A stretch of DNA of 64,000 bases from contig AP018280.1 in assembly GCA_004296455.1 (NCBI GenBank), forward strand, positions 5,568,794 through 5,632,793. Reading direction: 5' to 3'. Positions within the stretch are counted from its first letter, which is position 1. Each line of letters begins with the position of its first letter. The translations under genes were made by a program, and so were the position numbers. This DNA is from Calothrix sp. NIES-4101. GTDB lineage: Bacteria; Cyanobacteriota; Cyanobacteriia; Cyanobacteriales; Nostocaceae. Below the pieces are notes generated by a model that ran no database searches, was not told the origin of the DNA, and saw only the letters and a program-made list of their open reading frames with translations. Positions 15,662 through 25,363 of the stretch are shown one piece after another.

Positions 15662-18343
15662 ATGAAACAAGCGCCATTTTTTTTACATTCCTTGTCACAG
15701 AGGATGAACAAGCGGTGGCGACAGTACAAAAAACTACGCCGCGAGTTTTTATTCAGGCTCGGTAAAAAATGGCAAATAGGTTATAGTTGGCATGAAGTAG
15801 TAGCGAATTTGGTTAGCAATGTTACAGGTATTTATATAATGACACTAGAGAAAATACCTAAAAATTCGCTGGTGATTTTTGCGATCGCAGTTTTGACATT
15901 AACTGGGGTGATGGGGCAAAAATTATACAATCAGCCACAGATGAAAGCTGGAAGCAAAGCATTAGTGACAATTCAAGCGCCCCATACTGATACGATTGAA
16001 AACAAATACCAAACACAAGCAAAGCGTCAAGCTGCCAGCAGTAATTCTAGCTCCGTACCAATTTTGATGGTTGATGAGAACATTAATGGGCAGATTGGGC
16101 AAAAATTACAAGAAGACTTAGAGCAGGGAAACCAAATTCGCAGTATCGCCGGTTCATTCCCTTATTATGGCGATAGTTCGGTTTTATCGGTGGTATCGCA
16201 GCGTTATTTGCGTTCCGCCTCAAATAAAGAATGGCAAGTATTTCAAGAAGTCATCACTCGCAATAATTCTACTTTTGCGAGTATAAACAAATCTCGCGAA
16301 TCACGTTTAGAGAAATTGCTATTACCCAAACAGACGGGAAAATGCCAGAATCCCTTTTGTGTGGAAACAGGAGCGAATCCTCAATCGAATCATCAGCATA
16401 ATTTTCGCAGTATCACCACAGATACAGCAAAAACACTACCAAATTCAAAGCAGATATTACCAAAGCCAATACCAACAGACTTGGCTGAGATTACTAACAG
16501 TGATAATTTAGCTCAAGCGTTGACAGAAATTGAGACTTTACGGTTAACGACTTCCTCAGAACAGATATCTGCACTGGTTAAAGAAATATCGCGATCGCGC
16601 CAAAGATATACTCAAGCTAAAATGAAAATAGCCGAAATTGCTCGTCAAAATCCGAATTCGGCATCCAAAAATAGTCTAGTCTTAGATTTAACAGAAGATG
16701 ACTGGACGAAAGCTCAAATTGCTATCCAACAAACAGCACAGCGTATTCTCGCCCAAGGTATTCCCCCCGGATTACCACCAAGCTTTTTAGAAGATGCAGT
16801 CAAGTTAAACTTGCAAGATGCGGGCATGAAAGAAGCCGAATCTTTCGCAACCCAGTTGTTGGTGGAAACACTACAACCGAATCTGAAGAAAGATGAAGCA
16901 AAAACACGAATCCAAGCTAAAAACGCGGCTAAGGGCATTAAGCCTGTCATGATTACAGTGCAGCAGGGTGAAGTAATTGTTCGTAAAGGCGACATTATTA
17001 GCGATTGGAATTTTCAGGTTCTTGAACATTACGGTTTAATTCGCCGAGAAGTTAAATGGTTGCGGTTAATTATCTTAGCTGGAATCATCGCGGTGGCGGT
17101 GGCAATTTTTGTTATTGTTGAAAAACGGGTAAAATATCGCAAGAGACAACGCGATCGCATTTTAATTTTATTACTTATTCTCAGTATTCCTTTAGTTTTA
17201 ACAATGGGCACACCATTCACCACTTGGAGTGCTTCAGGTTTGCTTTTGGGTAGCCTTTATGGTAGTACCATCGGCGTGACGACAATCGGCTTATTGACAT
17301 TACTATTACCGTGTAGCTTAGAAATCAGTAGGATTACACTTTTAGCAGGTGCAACAGGCTCATTGTTAGCCAGCTGTATCGCCCACAAATTGCGTTCCCG
17401 TGAAGAATTAGCTTTACTAGGAATTGCGGTTGCGATCGCCCAAGCTGGTGTATATTTACTTCTCAAGATTTGTATTGGTGGAGCCTTTGGCGGTAATTTA
17501 TATCCAGTCTTGAAAGAATCATTTCTATTAGGTTGTTCTGGTTTAAGTTGGAGTATCGTTGCTCTCGGTTTAAGTCCCTATCTCGAACAGCTTTTCGATT
17601 TAGTCACCCCCATTCGTCTAGCCGAACTTGCAAATCCCAATCGCCCCCTGCTCAAACGTTTGGCAGCTGAAACTCCCGGTACTTTCCAACATACTTTATT
17701 CGTCTCCAGTCTGGCGGAAGCCGCAGCTCGCAGACTTGGATGTAACGTCGAACTCGTCAGAGCCGGGACTTTATACCACGATATCGGCAAAATGCATGAC
17801 CCTGATGCATTTATCGAGAATCAAATGGGGGCACCTAACAAACATGATACGGAAATCAAAAACCCTTGGATAAGTGCCGAAATTATTAAGAGACACGTCA
17901 GTGAAGGCTTAATTATGGCACGGAAACACCGCTTACCAACAGCAATTCAAGCCTTTATCCCTGAACACCAAGGGACTATGCAGATTGCTTATTTTTACCA
18001 CCAGGCACAGCAATTGGCAAAAACATGCGAATATATTCAAGTCGATGCTCGTGACTTTAGTTACGATGGTCCCATTCCCCAATCTAAAGAAACTGCGATC
18101 GTCATGCTAGCAGATTCCTGTGAAGCTGCCCTACGCAGCCTCAAGGACACAACACCAGAACAGGCTTTATCCATGCTCAATAATATTTTGCGTGCCCGTT
18201 GGCAAGATGAGCAACTTGTTGATTCTGGACTAACTCGCAATCAAATGTCAGAGATTGCTGAGATATTTGTAGAAGTTTGGCAACAGTTCCATCATAAACG
18301 CATTGCCTATCCAAAGTTAAAAGCTAATACAAAGGACAAGTAA
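15662..18343 (+). CDS. 7TM receptor-type HD phosphohydrolase (PgpH-like; c-di-AMP phosphodiesterase family)
   Basis: 893 residues from ATG at 15662; a TTG 15 nt earlier is the other possible start. Order of parts: basic cytoplasmic N terminus; one membrane helix near residues 65-85 (LVIFAIAVLTLTGVMG); a large exported domain (about 90-450) of the 7TMR-HDED type, ending ITVQQGEVIVRKGDIISDWN; seven helices (about 465-635); and a cytoplasmic HD domain. The HD signature YHDIGKMHDP lies near residue 705, with HTLFVSSLAEAAARRLG upstream and ADSCEAALRSLKD downstream. Homologues PgpH in Listeria cleave c-di-AMP to pApA, so control of that second messenger is the likely role here. The exported sensor ligand is unknown. 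Confidence 0.92.
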   Translation: MKQAPFFLHSLSQRMNKRWRQYKKLRREFLFRLGKKWQIGYSWHEVVANLVSNVTGIYIMTLEKIPKNSLVIFAIAVLTLTGVMGQKLYNQPQMKAGSKALVTIQAPHTDTIENKYQTQAKRQAASSNSSSVPILMVDENINGQIGQKLQEDLEQGNQIRSIAGSFPYYGDSSVLSVVSQRYLRSASNKEWQVFQEVITRNNSTFASINKSRESRLEKLLLPKQTGKCQNPFCVETGANPQSNHQHNFRSITTDTAKTLPNSKQILPKPIPTDLAEITNSDNLAQALTEIETLRLTTSSEQISALVKEISRSRQRYTQAKMKIAEIARQNPNSASKNSLVLDLTEDDWTKAQIAIQQTAQRILAQGIPPGLPPSFLEDAVKLNLQDAGMKEAESFATQLLVETLQPNLKKDEAKTRIQAKNAAKGIKPVMITVQQGEVIVRKGDIISDWNFQVLEHYGLIRREVKWLRLIILAGIIAVAVAIFVIVEKRVKYRKRQRDRILILLLILSIPLVLTMGTPFTTWSASGLLLGSLYGSTIGVTTIGLLTLLLPCSLEISRITLLAGATGSLLASCIAHKLRSREELALLGIAVAIAQAGVYLLLKICIGGAFGGNLYPVLKESFLLGCSGLSWSIVALGLSPYLEQLFDLVTPIRLAELANPNRPLLKRLAAETPGTFQHTLFVSSLAEAAARRLGCNVELVRAGTLYHDIGKMHDPDAFIENQMGAPNKHDTEIKNPWISAEIIKRHVSEGLIMARKHRLPTAIQAFIPEHQGTMQIAYFYHQAQQLAKTCEYIQVDARDFSYDGPIPQSKETAIVMLADSCEAALRSLKDTTPEQALSMLNNILRARWQDEQLVDSGLTRNQMSEIAEIFVEVWQQFHHKRIAYPKLKANTKDK

Positions 18344-18371
18344 TATTATGCCTGGTGTACTTCCTATTCAA

Positions 18372-18435
18372 ACTGACACGAAGACTTAGAGACGCGGAGA
18401 AATTTTAATTCTAAGTGATTAGCCGAACATGATGT
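18372..18435 (+). repeat. Dispersed repeat, copy 1 (agacgcgg...attagccgaacatgat)
   Basis: Contains acttagagacgcggagaa, then attttaattctaagtgatt, then agccgaacatgat. Similar sequences occur at 31758-31829 and, inverted and split, at 46733-46902. It lies just after the HD phosphohydrolase gene. Confidence 0.7.
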
Positions 18436-18517
18436 AATGGTGAGTTTCGGAAAATTTGATTAACTATTGCGTTTAATTAAGCTCTACTACCAATTAAGTA
18501 ATCTCAAGTCATAAGAT

Positions 18518-19507
18518 ATGATTCATGCTTTTCTGGAATATAAAGCAATGAATGTATCGATCCGCTTACTAAAATCCCATGAATTGGATGCAGCTGACCA
18601 TATTTTTCGCCTAGCATTTGGTACTTTTGTGGGATTACCCGAACCAACTGAGTTTTATGGGGATGCAACTTACATTCCTCATCGTTGGAAAAGTGATCCG
18701 ACTACAGTATTTGTGGCTGAGGCAGATGGTAAATTAATTGGATCGAACTTAGCGGTAAATTGGGGTAGTTTTGGTTTTTTTGGTCCTTTAAGTGTGCATC
18801 CTGACTATTGGAACCAAGGAATTGGACAAAAATTAGTGGAACCAGCGATCGCTTCTTTTGAACAATGGAATCATCGTTTGGATGGGTTGTTTACTTTTGC
18901 TCAAAGTTCCAAACACCATGCACTATATCAAAAGTTTGGCTTTCGGTTACAATTTCTCACTGCTATTATGGCAAAATCTGTGCAGCCAAATCAAGTTCCA
19001 ACTCAACTTCAAGTTTTACCTGGGGAAACACAATATTCACAAATTAATCCAGAACAACGCTTAGAATGTCTCCGTGCTTGTCGAGAAGTCACAGAATCGG
19101 TATATGAAGGGCTAAATTTATCGCGGGAAATTCAAACTGTCCAAGCCCAGGGATTAGGAGATACATTGTTGTTATGGGATGAATCAAACTTAGCTGGTTT
19201 TGCAGTTTGTCATTGTGGCGCAGCAACAGAAGCTGGTAGTGATACTTGCTTTATTAAATTTGCTGCCGTGCGTTGTGGAAGTAATGCAGCCGAAAATTTT
19301 GAGAAGTTATTAGATTTGTGTGAAGCGTTGACTGTAGTGCGAGGAATGTCTAAGTTAGTAGCAGGGATAAATACAAGTCGTGATGACGCTTATTGTCGGA
19401 TGTTAGCGCGTGGTTTTCGTCCGGAAATTATTGGTGTAGCAATGCAAAAACCTAACCAACAAGGCTACAATCGTCCTGATGTATTTGCGATCGATGATTG
19501 GCGGTAG
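18518..19507 (+). CDS. GNAT-family N-acetyltransferase with a second GNAT-like half
   Basis: 329 residues; a second ATG ten codons in (18548) could be the true start. The N-terminal half has the acetyl-CoA binding motif in FGPLSVHPDYWNQGIGQKLV (Q/R-x-x-G-x-G/A pattern) and the C-terminal motif SKHHALYQKFGFRLQ. The C-terminal half (about 170-329) has a related but degenerate pattern, suggesting a tandem GNAT in which only the first domain binds acetyl-CoA. The substrate is unknown. It is monocistronic. Confidence 0.82.
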   Translation: MIHAFLEYKAMNVSIRLLKSHELDAADHIFRLAFGTFVGLPEPTEFYGDATYIPHRWKSDPTTVFVAEADGKLIGSNLAVNWGSFGFFGPLSVHPDYWNQGIGQKLVEPAIASFEQWNHRLDGLFTFAQSSKHHALYQKFGFRLQFLTAIMAKSVQPNQVPTQLQVLPGETQYSQINPEQRLECLRACREVTESVYEGLNLSREIQTVQAQGLGDTLLLWDESNLAGFAVCHCGAATEAGSDTCFIKFAAVRCGSNAAENFEKLLDLCEALTVVRGMSKLVAGINTSRDDAYCRMLARGFRPEIIGVAMQKPNQQGYNRPDVFAIDDWR

Positions 19508-19557
19508 AAGAAAGCATGGGATAGTAAATCTACAAAGAACTGATTAATAAATCTTAA

Positions 19558-19959
19558 TCATTCTATGTCTTTGATTATGGTTTTTGTATTTTTGATATTC
19601 TTAGATAAAAATATCTTTAACTCACTAACTTTTTGCTTTAATTCATCTAAATCATTACTCACTTGATTGAGGTTTTTCTCAAACTCTGTGAGTGCTTTTT
19701 GGGTTAATTCACTATCAGCAATTCTTTGAGTAATTAAATTATTTTGCAAAGTTTTTAAATATGAAATTTGATAACTGATTGCCGCAAAATTACCGACAAT
19801 CTCACCCATACTTTGACTTTGATAGATTTTGCTATCAATTTCATCTTGATAGGTTTGATTAACAGCTTCACCGTACTTTTCCATGAATCCTGCGACAGTA
19901 TCCAAAGTATCTTGGAATGAACCCTGAAAAGAAACACTCTCAAATCCTTCGCTAGCCAT
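19558..19959 (-). CDS. Coiled-coil protein of unknown function
   Basis: 133 residues; no signal peptide or membrane helix. The C-terminal half is a clear heptad-type coiled coil (LTQKALTEFEKNLNQVSNDL followed by DELKQKVSELKIFLSK). The N-terminal half is acidic and helical. Convergent with the GNAT gene (51 bp apart). Family not recognised. Confidence 0.6.
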   Translation of the reverse strand: MASEGFESVSFQGSFQDTLDTVAGFMEKYGEAVNQTYQDEIDSKIYQSQSMGEIVGNFAAISYQISYLKTLQNNLITQRIADSELTQKALTEFEKNLNQVSNDLDELKQKVSELKIFLSKNIKNTKTIIKDIE

Positions 19960-20322
19960 TATTTTGATTCCTTATTACCGATTTCATCGTTAGCCAAATA
20001 ATTGTTCAAGACGCTGCTAGTCGCGCAAGTGTTTCATTCCCACGGTCATATCACATGATATTAATATCAAATCCAGCGAATCAGTTATGATTAATTTTTC
20101 TTTGCGTCTCTTGTCTCCCCATACCCGCATCGATTTTATTGTCATTTTTTAGGCGCATCTGATATCATACGCCATCTTTTACAAATGTCGCATAGATACT
20201 GCATCTATTAAACCGCATATATACAGATAATTTCAAATGATGAAAAACTTATATAATAGTGGTGATTCGTTTAGCCACTTCAATGCGATCGCACTAATTA
20301 TCACCGTATGGCAAACAGAATA
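19960..20322. other. Intergenic region left of tRNA-Gly
   Basis: AT-rich, with a HIP1 site near 20285. Nothing coding is recognised. Confidence 0.35.
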
Positions 20323-20393
20323 AGCGGGTGAGGGGAATCGAACCCCTATCATTAGCTTGGAAGGCTAAGGTTTTACCACTAAACTACACCCGC
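20323..20393 (-). tRNA. tRNA-Gly (anticodon UCC)
   Basis: On the minus strand the sequence folds as a cloverleaf: acceptor stem GCGGGTG/CACCCGC, D arm GTTTAGTGGTAAAAC, anticodon stem TTAGC/GCTAA with loop CTTCCAA (anticodon TCC), and T arm AGGGG-TTCGATT-CCCCT. The discriminator is T, as usual for tRNA-Gly. CCA is not encoded. Confidence 0.97.
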
Positions 20394-20456
20394 AAAGATA
20401 TTTTTTAATTTTTCAACTTATATAGAGTAACATAGCTAGCCAGCAAAATCAAGTAC

Positions 20457-21776
20457 TCAATTAGTAATTTTCTCACTACTTGCGGCAGTTTGTATGATCA
20501 GGTCTACGAAAAGCCCACCGCTTGCTGGCACATTCCCCTTGTCTCGTCTGGGTATAAATTCGATATTTCCCTGATTTTGCTTAAAATACTCTTCGGCATA
20601 TCTCTTACAGACATCTTTCTGGGCTGCATCATCAGCAATGCGAATTCCATTATTTTTAAAAATCTTACCGCTAGCATCAATAGATAGTAAAACACGACAT
20701 GTGATGGGTTGTGTAATTAACTGCCGATCTTTTTCGTCGAGTAAAGGTGATCTATTTGGTATTGTCGTTTTTTGTTTCATTTGAGGAGGAGATTCGAGCG
20801 TACCTTCACCCGTGATTGAGTTGAGATCAATTTGTTCACTTTCAGATGCAGGAGACAAGCTTGCTGTCCAAAATCCCCCTGTTGTTTCTGTAGGAACTCT
20901 TCCTCCTGGGGGCGGTGGTGGATTTTTATTTACAGCAACTGTATCTGATGATTTTGGTATTTCCCCCCGTTGATTTCTTGCCACTTCATCTGCACGACGC
21001 TGTTGTTCGGCAATTCTTTGCTGACGCTGTTGCTCGGCTAATTCCTGTTGGCGTTGTTGCTCGGCAATTCTTCGCTGGCGTTGTTGTTCGGCTAATTCCT
21101 GTTGGCGCTGTTGCGCGGCAATTCTTCGCTGGCGTTGTTGTTCGGCTAATTTTTGCTGACGCTGTTGCTCGGCAAATGCTCGTCGAAGTTGTTGTTCGGC
21201 AATTCTTTGCTGGCGTTGTTGCTCGGCTAAATTTCTTTTAAATTGTTGTTCAGCAATTCTTTGCCGGCGTTGTTGCTCTGCCAACTCTCGTTGAAATTGT
21301 TGTTCGGCTTGATTTTGAAGTTGTGGTTTTGGTGGAGCTTTTTTCTCAACTTTTGGCTTTATGGCAGGTTTCGTTTTTGTGACAGCAGGATTAGTTAAAG
21401 CGATACCTTGAGAAAGCTTCGCAAACGTATCCTGTTGTGGAGTTACCGGAATTACTGGTGGGACTTTTTGAGGTAATATTTTTGGTGCTTGAGGCGATCG
21501 CGATTGATTTTTGCTTGATGGAGTTAATGGTTGTTGTATAGTTCTTATCCCTGGCTTGGTGGTGGATTTTCTTTCCCTAATCACATCAATAGGGATTATG
21601 GTAGATGTTTTTTGAGGAGCAAAGGAATCAAAATTGATCGCTCGTAATAACAAAAATGCCGATGCATGAAGCATTACCGAGCATGACAAAATCGCAATCC
21701 ACAAACCGGGTGGATCGGTATGTCGCCAAACTGTTACAGATGGAGTTGGTGTTTTATCGGCAACCGATTCTGTCAT
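20457..21776 (-). CDS. TonB-like energy-transducer protein with Q-rich 9-residue repeats
   Basis: 439 residues. One membrane helix near the N terminus (LWIAILSCSVMLHASAFLLL, about residues 24-46), then a Pro/Lys-rich stretch (KPKVEKKAPPKPQLQ), then about eleven 9-residue repeats of the form AEQQRQQRI/AEQQRQQEL (about residues 158-262), and a C-terminal domain (about 335-435) that looks like the TonB C-terminal fold (CRVLLSIDASGKI, then a helix and a closing strand). TonB-type proteins span the periplasm and transmit the proton-motive force to outer-membrane transporters; the repeat would form a long helix bridging that space. It follows cyaC by 38 bp on the same strand and may be co-transcribed. 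Confidence 0.7.
   Translation of the reverse strand: MTESVADKTPTPSVTVWRHTDPPGLWIAILSCSVMLHASAFLLLRAINFDSFAPQKTSTIIPIDVIRERKSTTKPGIRTIQQPLTPSSKNQSRSPQAPKILPQKVPPVIPVTPQQDTFAKLSQGIALTNPAVTKTKPAIKPKVEKKAPPKPQLQNQAEQQFQRELAEQQRRQRIAEQQFKRNLAEQQRQQRIAEQQLRRAFAEQQRQQKLAEQQRQRRIAAQQRQQELAEQQRQRRIAEQQRQQELAEQQRQQRIAEQQRRADEVARNQRGEIPKSSDTVAVNKNPPPPPGGRVPTETTGGFWTASLSPASESEQIDLNSITGEGTLESPPQMKQKTTIPNRSPLLDEKDRQLITQPITCRVLLSIDASGKIFKNNGIRIADDAAQKDVCKRYAEEYFKQNQGNIEFIPRRDKGNVPASGGLFVDLIIQTAASSEKITN
20990..21310. repeat. Tandem 27-bp coding repeat (9-residue AEQQRQQxx)
   Basis: About eleven imperfect 27-bp units, plus-strand pattern ttgttcggcaattctttgc / gcgttgttgctcggctaatt alternating. Encodes the Q-rich helix of the TonB-like protein; unit number probably varies by slippage. 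Confidence 0.85.
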
Positions 21777-21814
21777 TTATCTCTTGGAAATCGCGATAGA
21801 AACCATGAACCATT

Positions 21815-24800
21815 CTAGCGATTTGCAACCACTTCTGGTGTAACCATAAAAGTTAAAACTGTTTCATCAACTCCTTTTAATTCGAGCGGACTGCCTTTGA
21901 TAATTTCCTCATCCTGGAGGTAATCGGCAACTGCTGCGGAGATAAGTATGCTACCAGGGGTGGCAGCTTGCTGCAATCGCGCGGCAATGTTGACACTGGG
22001 ACCGATGGCTGTATAATCTGCACGTTCGGCACTGCCAAACATACCGACAACTGCTGTCCCTTGGTGAATACCACAACGGAATTGTAGCCCGTTGCGCCCA
22101 TCGCTATCAAAAAGACCTTGCTCACGCCAACGTCGATTCAGTTCGTCAAGTCCCCGTAACATTGCCCTGGCAGTATTAATGGAACGTCGTACCTGTTCGT
22201 TAGGTGTTAGTTCTTCTGGCGCACCAAACAGCGCTAAAATTGCATCGCCCATAAATTTATCGACGGTACCACCATTATTAAATACTGCTCGCGTCATTGT
22301 TTCCAGATACTCATTGAGTAATTCGGCGACTTTGCGCGATCGCAATGTATTTGAGAGTTGGGTAAAACCAACGATGTCACTAAACAACACAGTAATTAAG
22401 CGTGGTTCCGGTCGCAAATCCAAGACTAAATCGCCACCTGCGGCTTTTTGTACCAAAGCTGGTGGTAAAAATCGCTGCAATACTGATTCTGTTAAATAAG
22501 TATTTAATTCCAGAACTCGGCGTTCATTCTCCTTGAGTGACAACAGGTTGCGGACTTCGGCTAATAATTCGCGATCGTTAAATGGTTTTGCTAAATAGGC
22601 ATCAGCACCGAGTTCTGTTCCCGATATCCGAGTTTCTTCGTCGATTTTCGCAGTCAGCAAAACGATGGGTATTCCTTTTAATTTTGCCTCTTGGCGAATC
22701 ATCCCAATCATTTCCAACCCTGTAACTAACGGCATCATTAAATCCGTCACAATCAAACTAGGTTGAACTTGTTGTGCAGTGCGGAAGCCTTCAGCGCCAT
22801 TGCGTGCTGTATATACATGGTAGCCATTATCGCGGAGAATGCCGGAAACATAACCACGCAAATCGGGGTTATCGTCAACTACGAGAACAGTATGTCCTGT
22901 TTTAACTGCGACATCTTGGGTATTAAAATCAATAGAAAATTCGCCGTCATCTTCAGACTCAATTAGTTCTAAATCAGCAAGCTCGACACTAGCACGACTT
23001 TTATTTAACTCCACAGGAGCATCTTGCACGCATTCGGGAGCAAGGTGATTACTTCCTGGTGACAGCCAAATATTAAATGTAGTGCCTTTGCCGTATTCAG
23101 ATTCAACAGTGACATTACCACCGTGAATTTCTACGAGTTCTTTGACTAAAGCTAAACCCAAACCCGTACCTTCGTAGGAGCGATTTTCGGAACCTTCAGC
23201 TTGACGAAAACGTTCAAAGAGGTGGGGAATTTGTTCTTTGAGAATTCCAATCCCTGTATCTTTGACTTGGAGAAGACACTTGTTGCCGATAGATTCGACA
23301 GTAATGCTAATTGTCCCACCCTCAGGAGTGAATTTCATGGCATTCGACAAGAGGTTATAAACAACCTTGTCAAATTTTTCCATGTCTAGATACACCGTTG
23401 GACATTCCTGGAGATTATCGATTAATTTCAATCCTTTCTTCTCGCAATAGGTACGGAAAGATTCGGAAATTTGACTGACAAAATCGACTAAATCACAAGG
23501 ACGGAAAGTCGGTTGCATTCTCCCAGCATCAAGACGCTGTAAATCAAGTAATTGATTTACCAAACGCAACAAGCGTCGAGAGTTGCGTAAGGCGATGACA
23601 CTTTGCGAATATGATAATCCTTCTTTGCTGGTAACTGCTGATTCTAAAGGCCCTTGAATTAGGGTAATTGGGGTACGAAACTCGTGGGAAATATTTTGAA
23701 AAAATTCTGTTTTTTGCTTGTCTAATTCCAGTAAACGTTCGGCTTGTTCCAGAGTTTTTTGATATAAACGCGATTGTTGTACAGCAATTGCCGCTTGTGC
23801 CGCAACCGATTTTGCTAGTTCTAGCTCAGATGTTTGCCATTTCCTAGCTTTGTCTTCTTCGCGCAAGGTAATACTGCCAATACTCTTTCCATCCGCCAAT
23901 AATGGTACAACCATCAAAGAACGCGATCGCCCCCTGAGTGGTAAGTCAAAACCACTATATTCTGGAGGATAGTCATGAATATCGCTGATAATCACAGGTT
24001 CCTGTGTCTGCAACATCCTTTGCAGAATTGGATTTCCTTTGATTGGTGCAGATGAGTGGGGTAATTCTAAAGTTGAATGGTTAGTTTTAATAGTTAAGTT
24101 TTTTGAGTCCAATTTTCGTAAACTTAAATGTTCTTGATGGAAATTTCCAGAACCAGGATTTTCAGCTTTATCGTATAAACCGACACAGTGTACATAATCA
24201 TCCTCTTCTGTCCACAGAGACAGTACACAGCCATCAACTTGTAGAGCTTGTCCGAGTTGGTAGGTAATCGCCGAAAAAATCTCTTCTTGGTTCAAGCTCG
24301 AACGAATCGCACTAGTAATAGTGTTAACTAATGCTTCGCGTTTAGCAAGCGATCGCACTTGTTCATAAGCATATGCCTGGGAAAGTGCCAAAGCCGCTTG
24401 ATCTGCCACCATCATGACTAACTTAACTTCATCTTCGCCCCAAACCCGACTATCATGACACTGATGTAATGCCAAAACAGCCATTAATTCCTGGCGGAGA
24501 ATTAAAGGAACTACCAAACTCGAATTAATATTTGCCGTCACAAAGGCATGGGAACGAGCTAATAGTTCTGATGTATTACCATGAATGCGATCGTCATTAG
24601 CGACATCGTTAATCACTTGTACATCACGGGTTTCCCATACTGTCTGGGCTAGCAGGGAAGAGGAAGGCAGGATTGAGAGGAATGGAGGGGCAGAGTTATA
24701 GTTATCTTCTTTTCCACCTCCTGGTGTCCCATCTTCTCCTTGTACTTCTTCAGTTTCTAATGGTTTTTGATAAATAAAACCTTCATCTGCCAACTGTCCA

Positions 24801-25363
24801 TCCCAAAAAGGGCGTAACAGACAGACATCAACCTCCAACATATGACCGACAGTATCGACAATTGCTTGTAATATTTGTCGATAATCGAGGGCACTGCGAA
24901 TAGTATTTGTAACCGTATTTAATAAAGACTCTTGACGCAACGTGCGCGTCAGTTCACGGGTTCTAGCTTTGAGGACATTGTGGGTATCCAAAGCTTGGCG
25001 TACCACAGCCTTTAATTCCTCGGCTTCCCAAGGCTTTGTAACGTATTTAAATACTTTACCTGCATTAATTGCTTCCACCAAGTCTTCGACATCAGTGTAG
25101 CCAGTTAAAATAATCCGAATTATATCTGGATATTGCGTAGCTGTTAGACTTAAAAATTCCGTACCGCTCATCATCGGCATTCGTTGATCGGAGATGATTA
25201 CCGATACATCTCCTTCATCTGCCAATAAATCCAATGCGGCAGGACCAGAAGTTGCCCTCAACACCTTGTAGTCACGGTAAAAGGTGCGGTAAAGCAAGTC
25301 AAGATTGTCGGGTTCATCATCGACAACCAAAATTTTAGGCTTACTGTTTGCTTGGGATTTCAT
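21815..25363 (-). CDS. cyaC: Adenylate cyclase with two-component modules (CyaC type)
   Basis: Makes cAMP from ATP under phosphorelay control. The start chosen is ATG at 25363, preceded by AGGAAAG; an upstream frame to 25474 lacks these features. 1182 residues. Modules in order: receiver (ISDQRMP, Asp near 58), two GAF domains (about 150-340 and 350-540), histidine kinase (H-box NISHEFRTP near 560; DTGIGIL and GTGLGLALV near 703-735), second receiver (VTDLMMP near 875), and class III cyclase (LFSDIVGFTQL near 996 and GDAILALFG near 1040, the two metal-binding Asp). This order is that of CyaC from Anabaena and Spirulina. GAF1 contains a low-complexity insert (DGTPGGGKED region). The TonB-like gene follows closely downstream. 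Confidence 0.93.
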   Translation of the reverse strand: MKSQANSKPKILVVDDEPDNLDLLYRTFYRDYKVLRATSGPAALDLLADEGDVSVIISDQRMPMMSGTEFLSLTATQYPDIIRIILTGYTDVEDLVEAINAGKVFKYVTKPWEAEELKAVVRQALDTHNVLKARTRELTRTLRQESLLNTVTNTIRSALDYRQILQAIVDTVGHMLEVDVCLLRPFWDGQLADEGFIYQKPLETEEVQGEDGTPGGGKEDNYNSAPPFLSILPSSSLLAQTVWETRDVQVINDVANDDRIHGNTSELLARSHAFVTANINSSLVVPLILRQELMAVLALHQCHDSRVWGEDEVKLVMMVADQAALALSQAYAYEQVRSLAKREALVNTITSAIRSSLNQEEIFSAITYQLGQALQVDGCVLSLWTEEDDYVHCVGLYDKAENPGSGNFHQEHLSLRKLDSKNLTIKTNHSTLELPHSSAPIKGNPILQRMLQTQEPVIISDIHDYPPEYSGFDLPLRGRSRSLMVVPLLADGKSIGSITLREEDKARKWQTSELELAKSVAAQAAIAVQQSRLYQKTLEQAERLLELDKQKTEFFQNISHEFRTPITLIQGPLESAVTSKEGLSYSQSVIALRNSRRLLRLVNQLLDLQRLDAGRMQPTFRPCDLVDFVSQISESFRTYCEKKGLKLIDNLQECPTVYLDMEKFDKVVYNLLSNAMKFTPEGGTISITVESIGNKCLLQVKDTGIGILKEQIPHLFERFRQAEGSENRSYEGTGLGLALVKELVEIHGGNVTVESEYGKGTTFNIWLSPGSNHLAPECVQDAPVELNKSRASVELADLELIESEDDGEFSIDFNTQDVAVKTGHTVLVVDDNPDLRGYVSGILRDNGYHVYTARNGAEGFRTAQQVQPSLIVTDLMMPLVTGLEMIGMIRQEAKLKGIPIVLLTAKIDEETRISGTELGADAYLAKPFNDRELLAEVRNLLSLKENERRVLELNTYLTESVLQRFLPPALVQKAAGGDLVLDLRPEPRLITVLFSDIVGFTQLSNTLRSRKVAELLNEYLETMTRAVFNNGGTVDKFMGDAILALFGAPEELTPNEQVRRSINTARAMLRGLDELNRRWREQGLFDSDGRNGLQFRCGIHQGTAVVGMFGSAERADYTAIGPSVNIAARLQQAATPGSILISAAVADYLQDEEIIKGSPLELKGVDETVLTFMVTPEVVANR

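Noticed and set aside
20990-21310. Tandem repeat as CRISPR or promoter array
   Set aside because: The 27-bp units are in frame and encode the Q-rich helix of the TonB-like protein.
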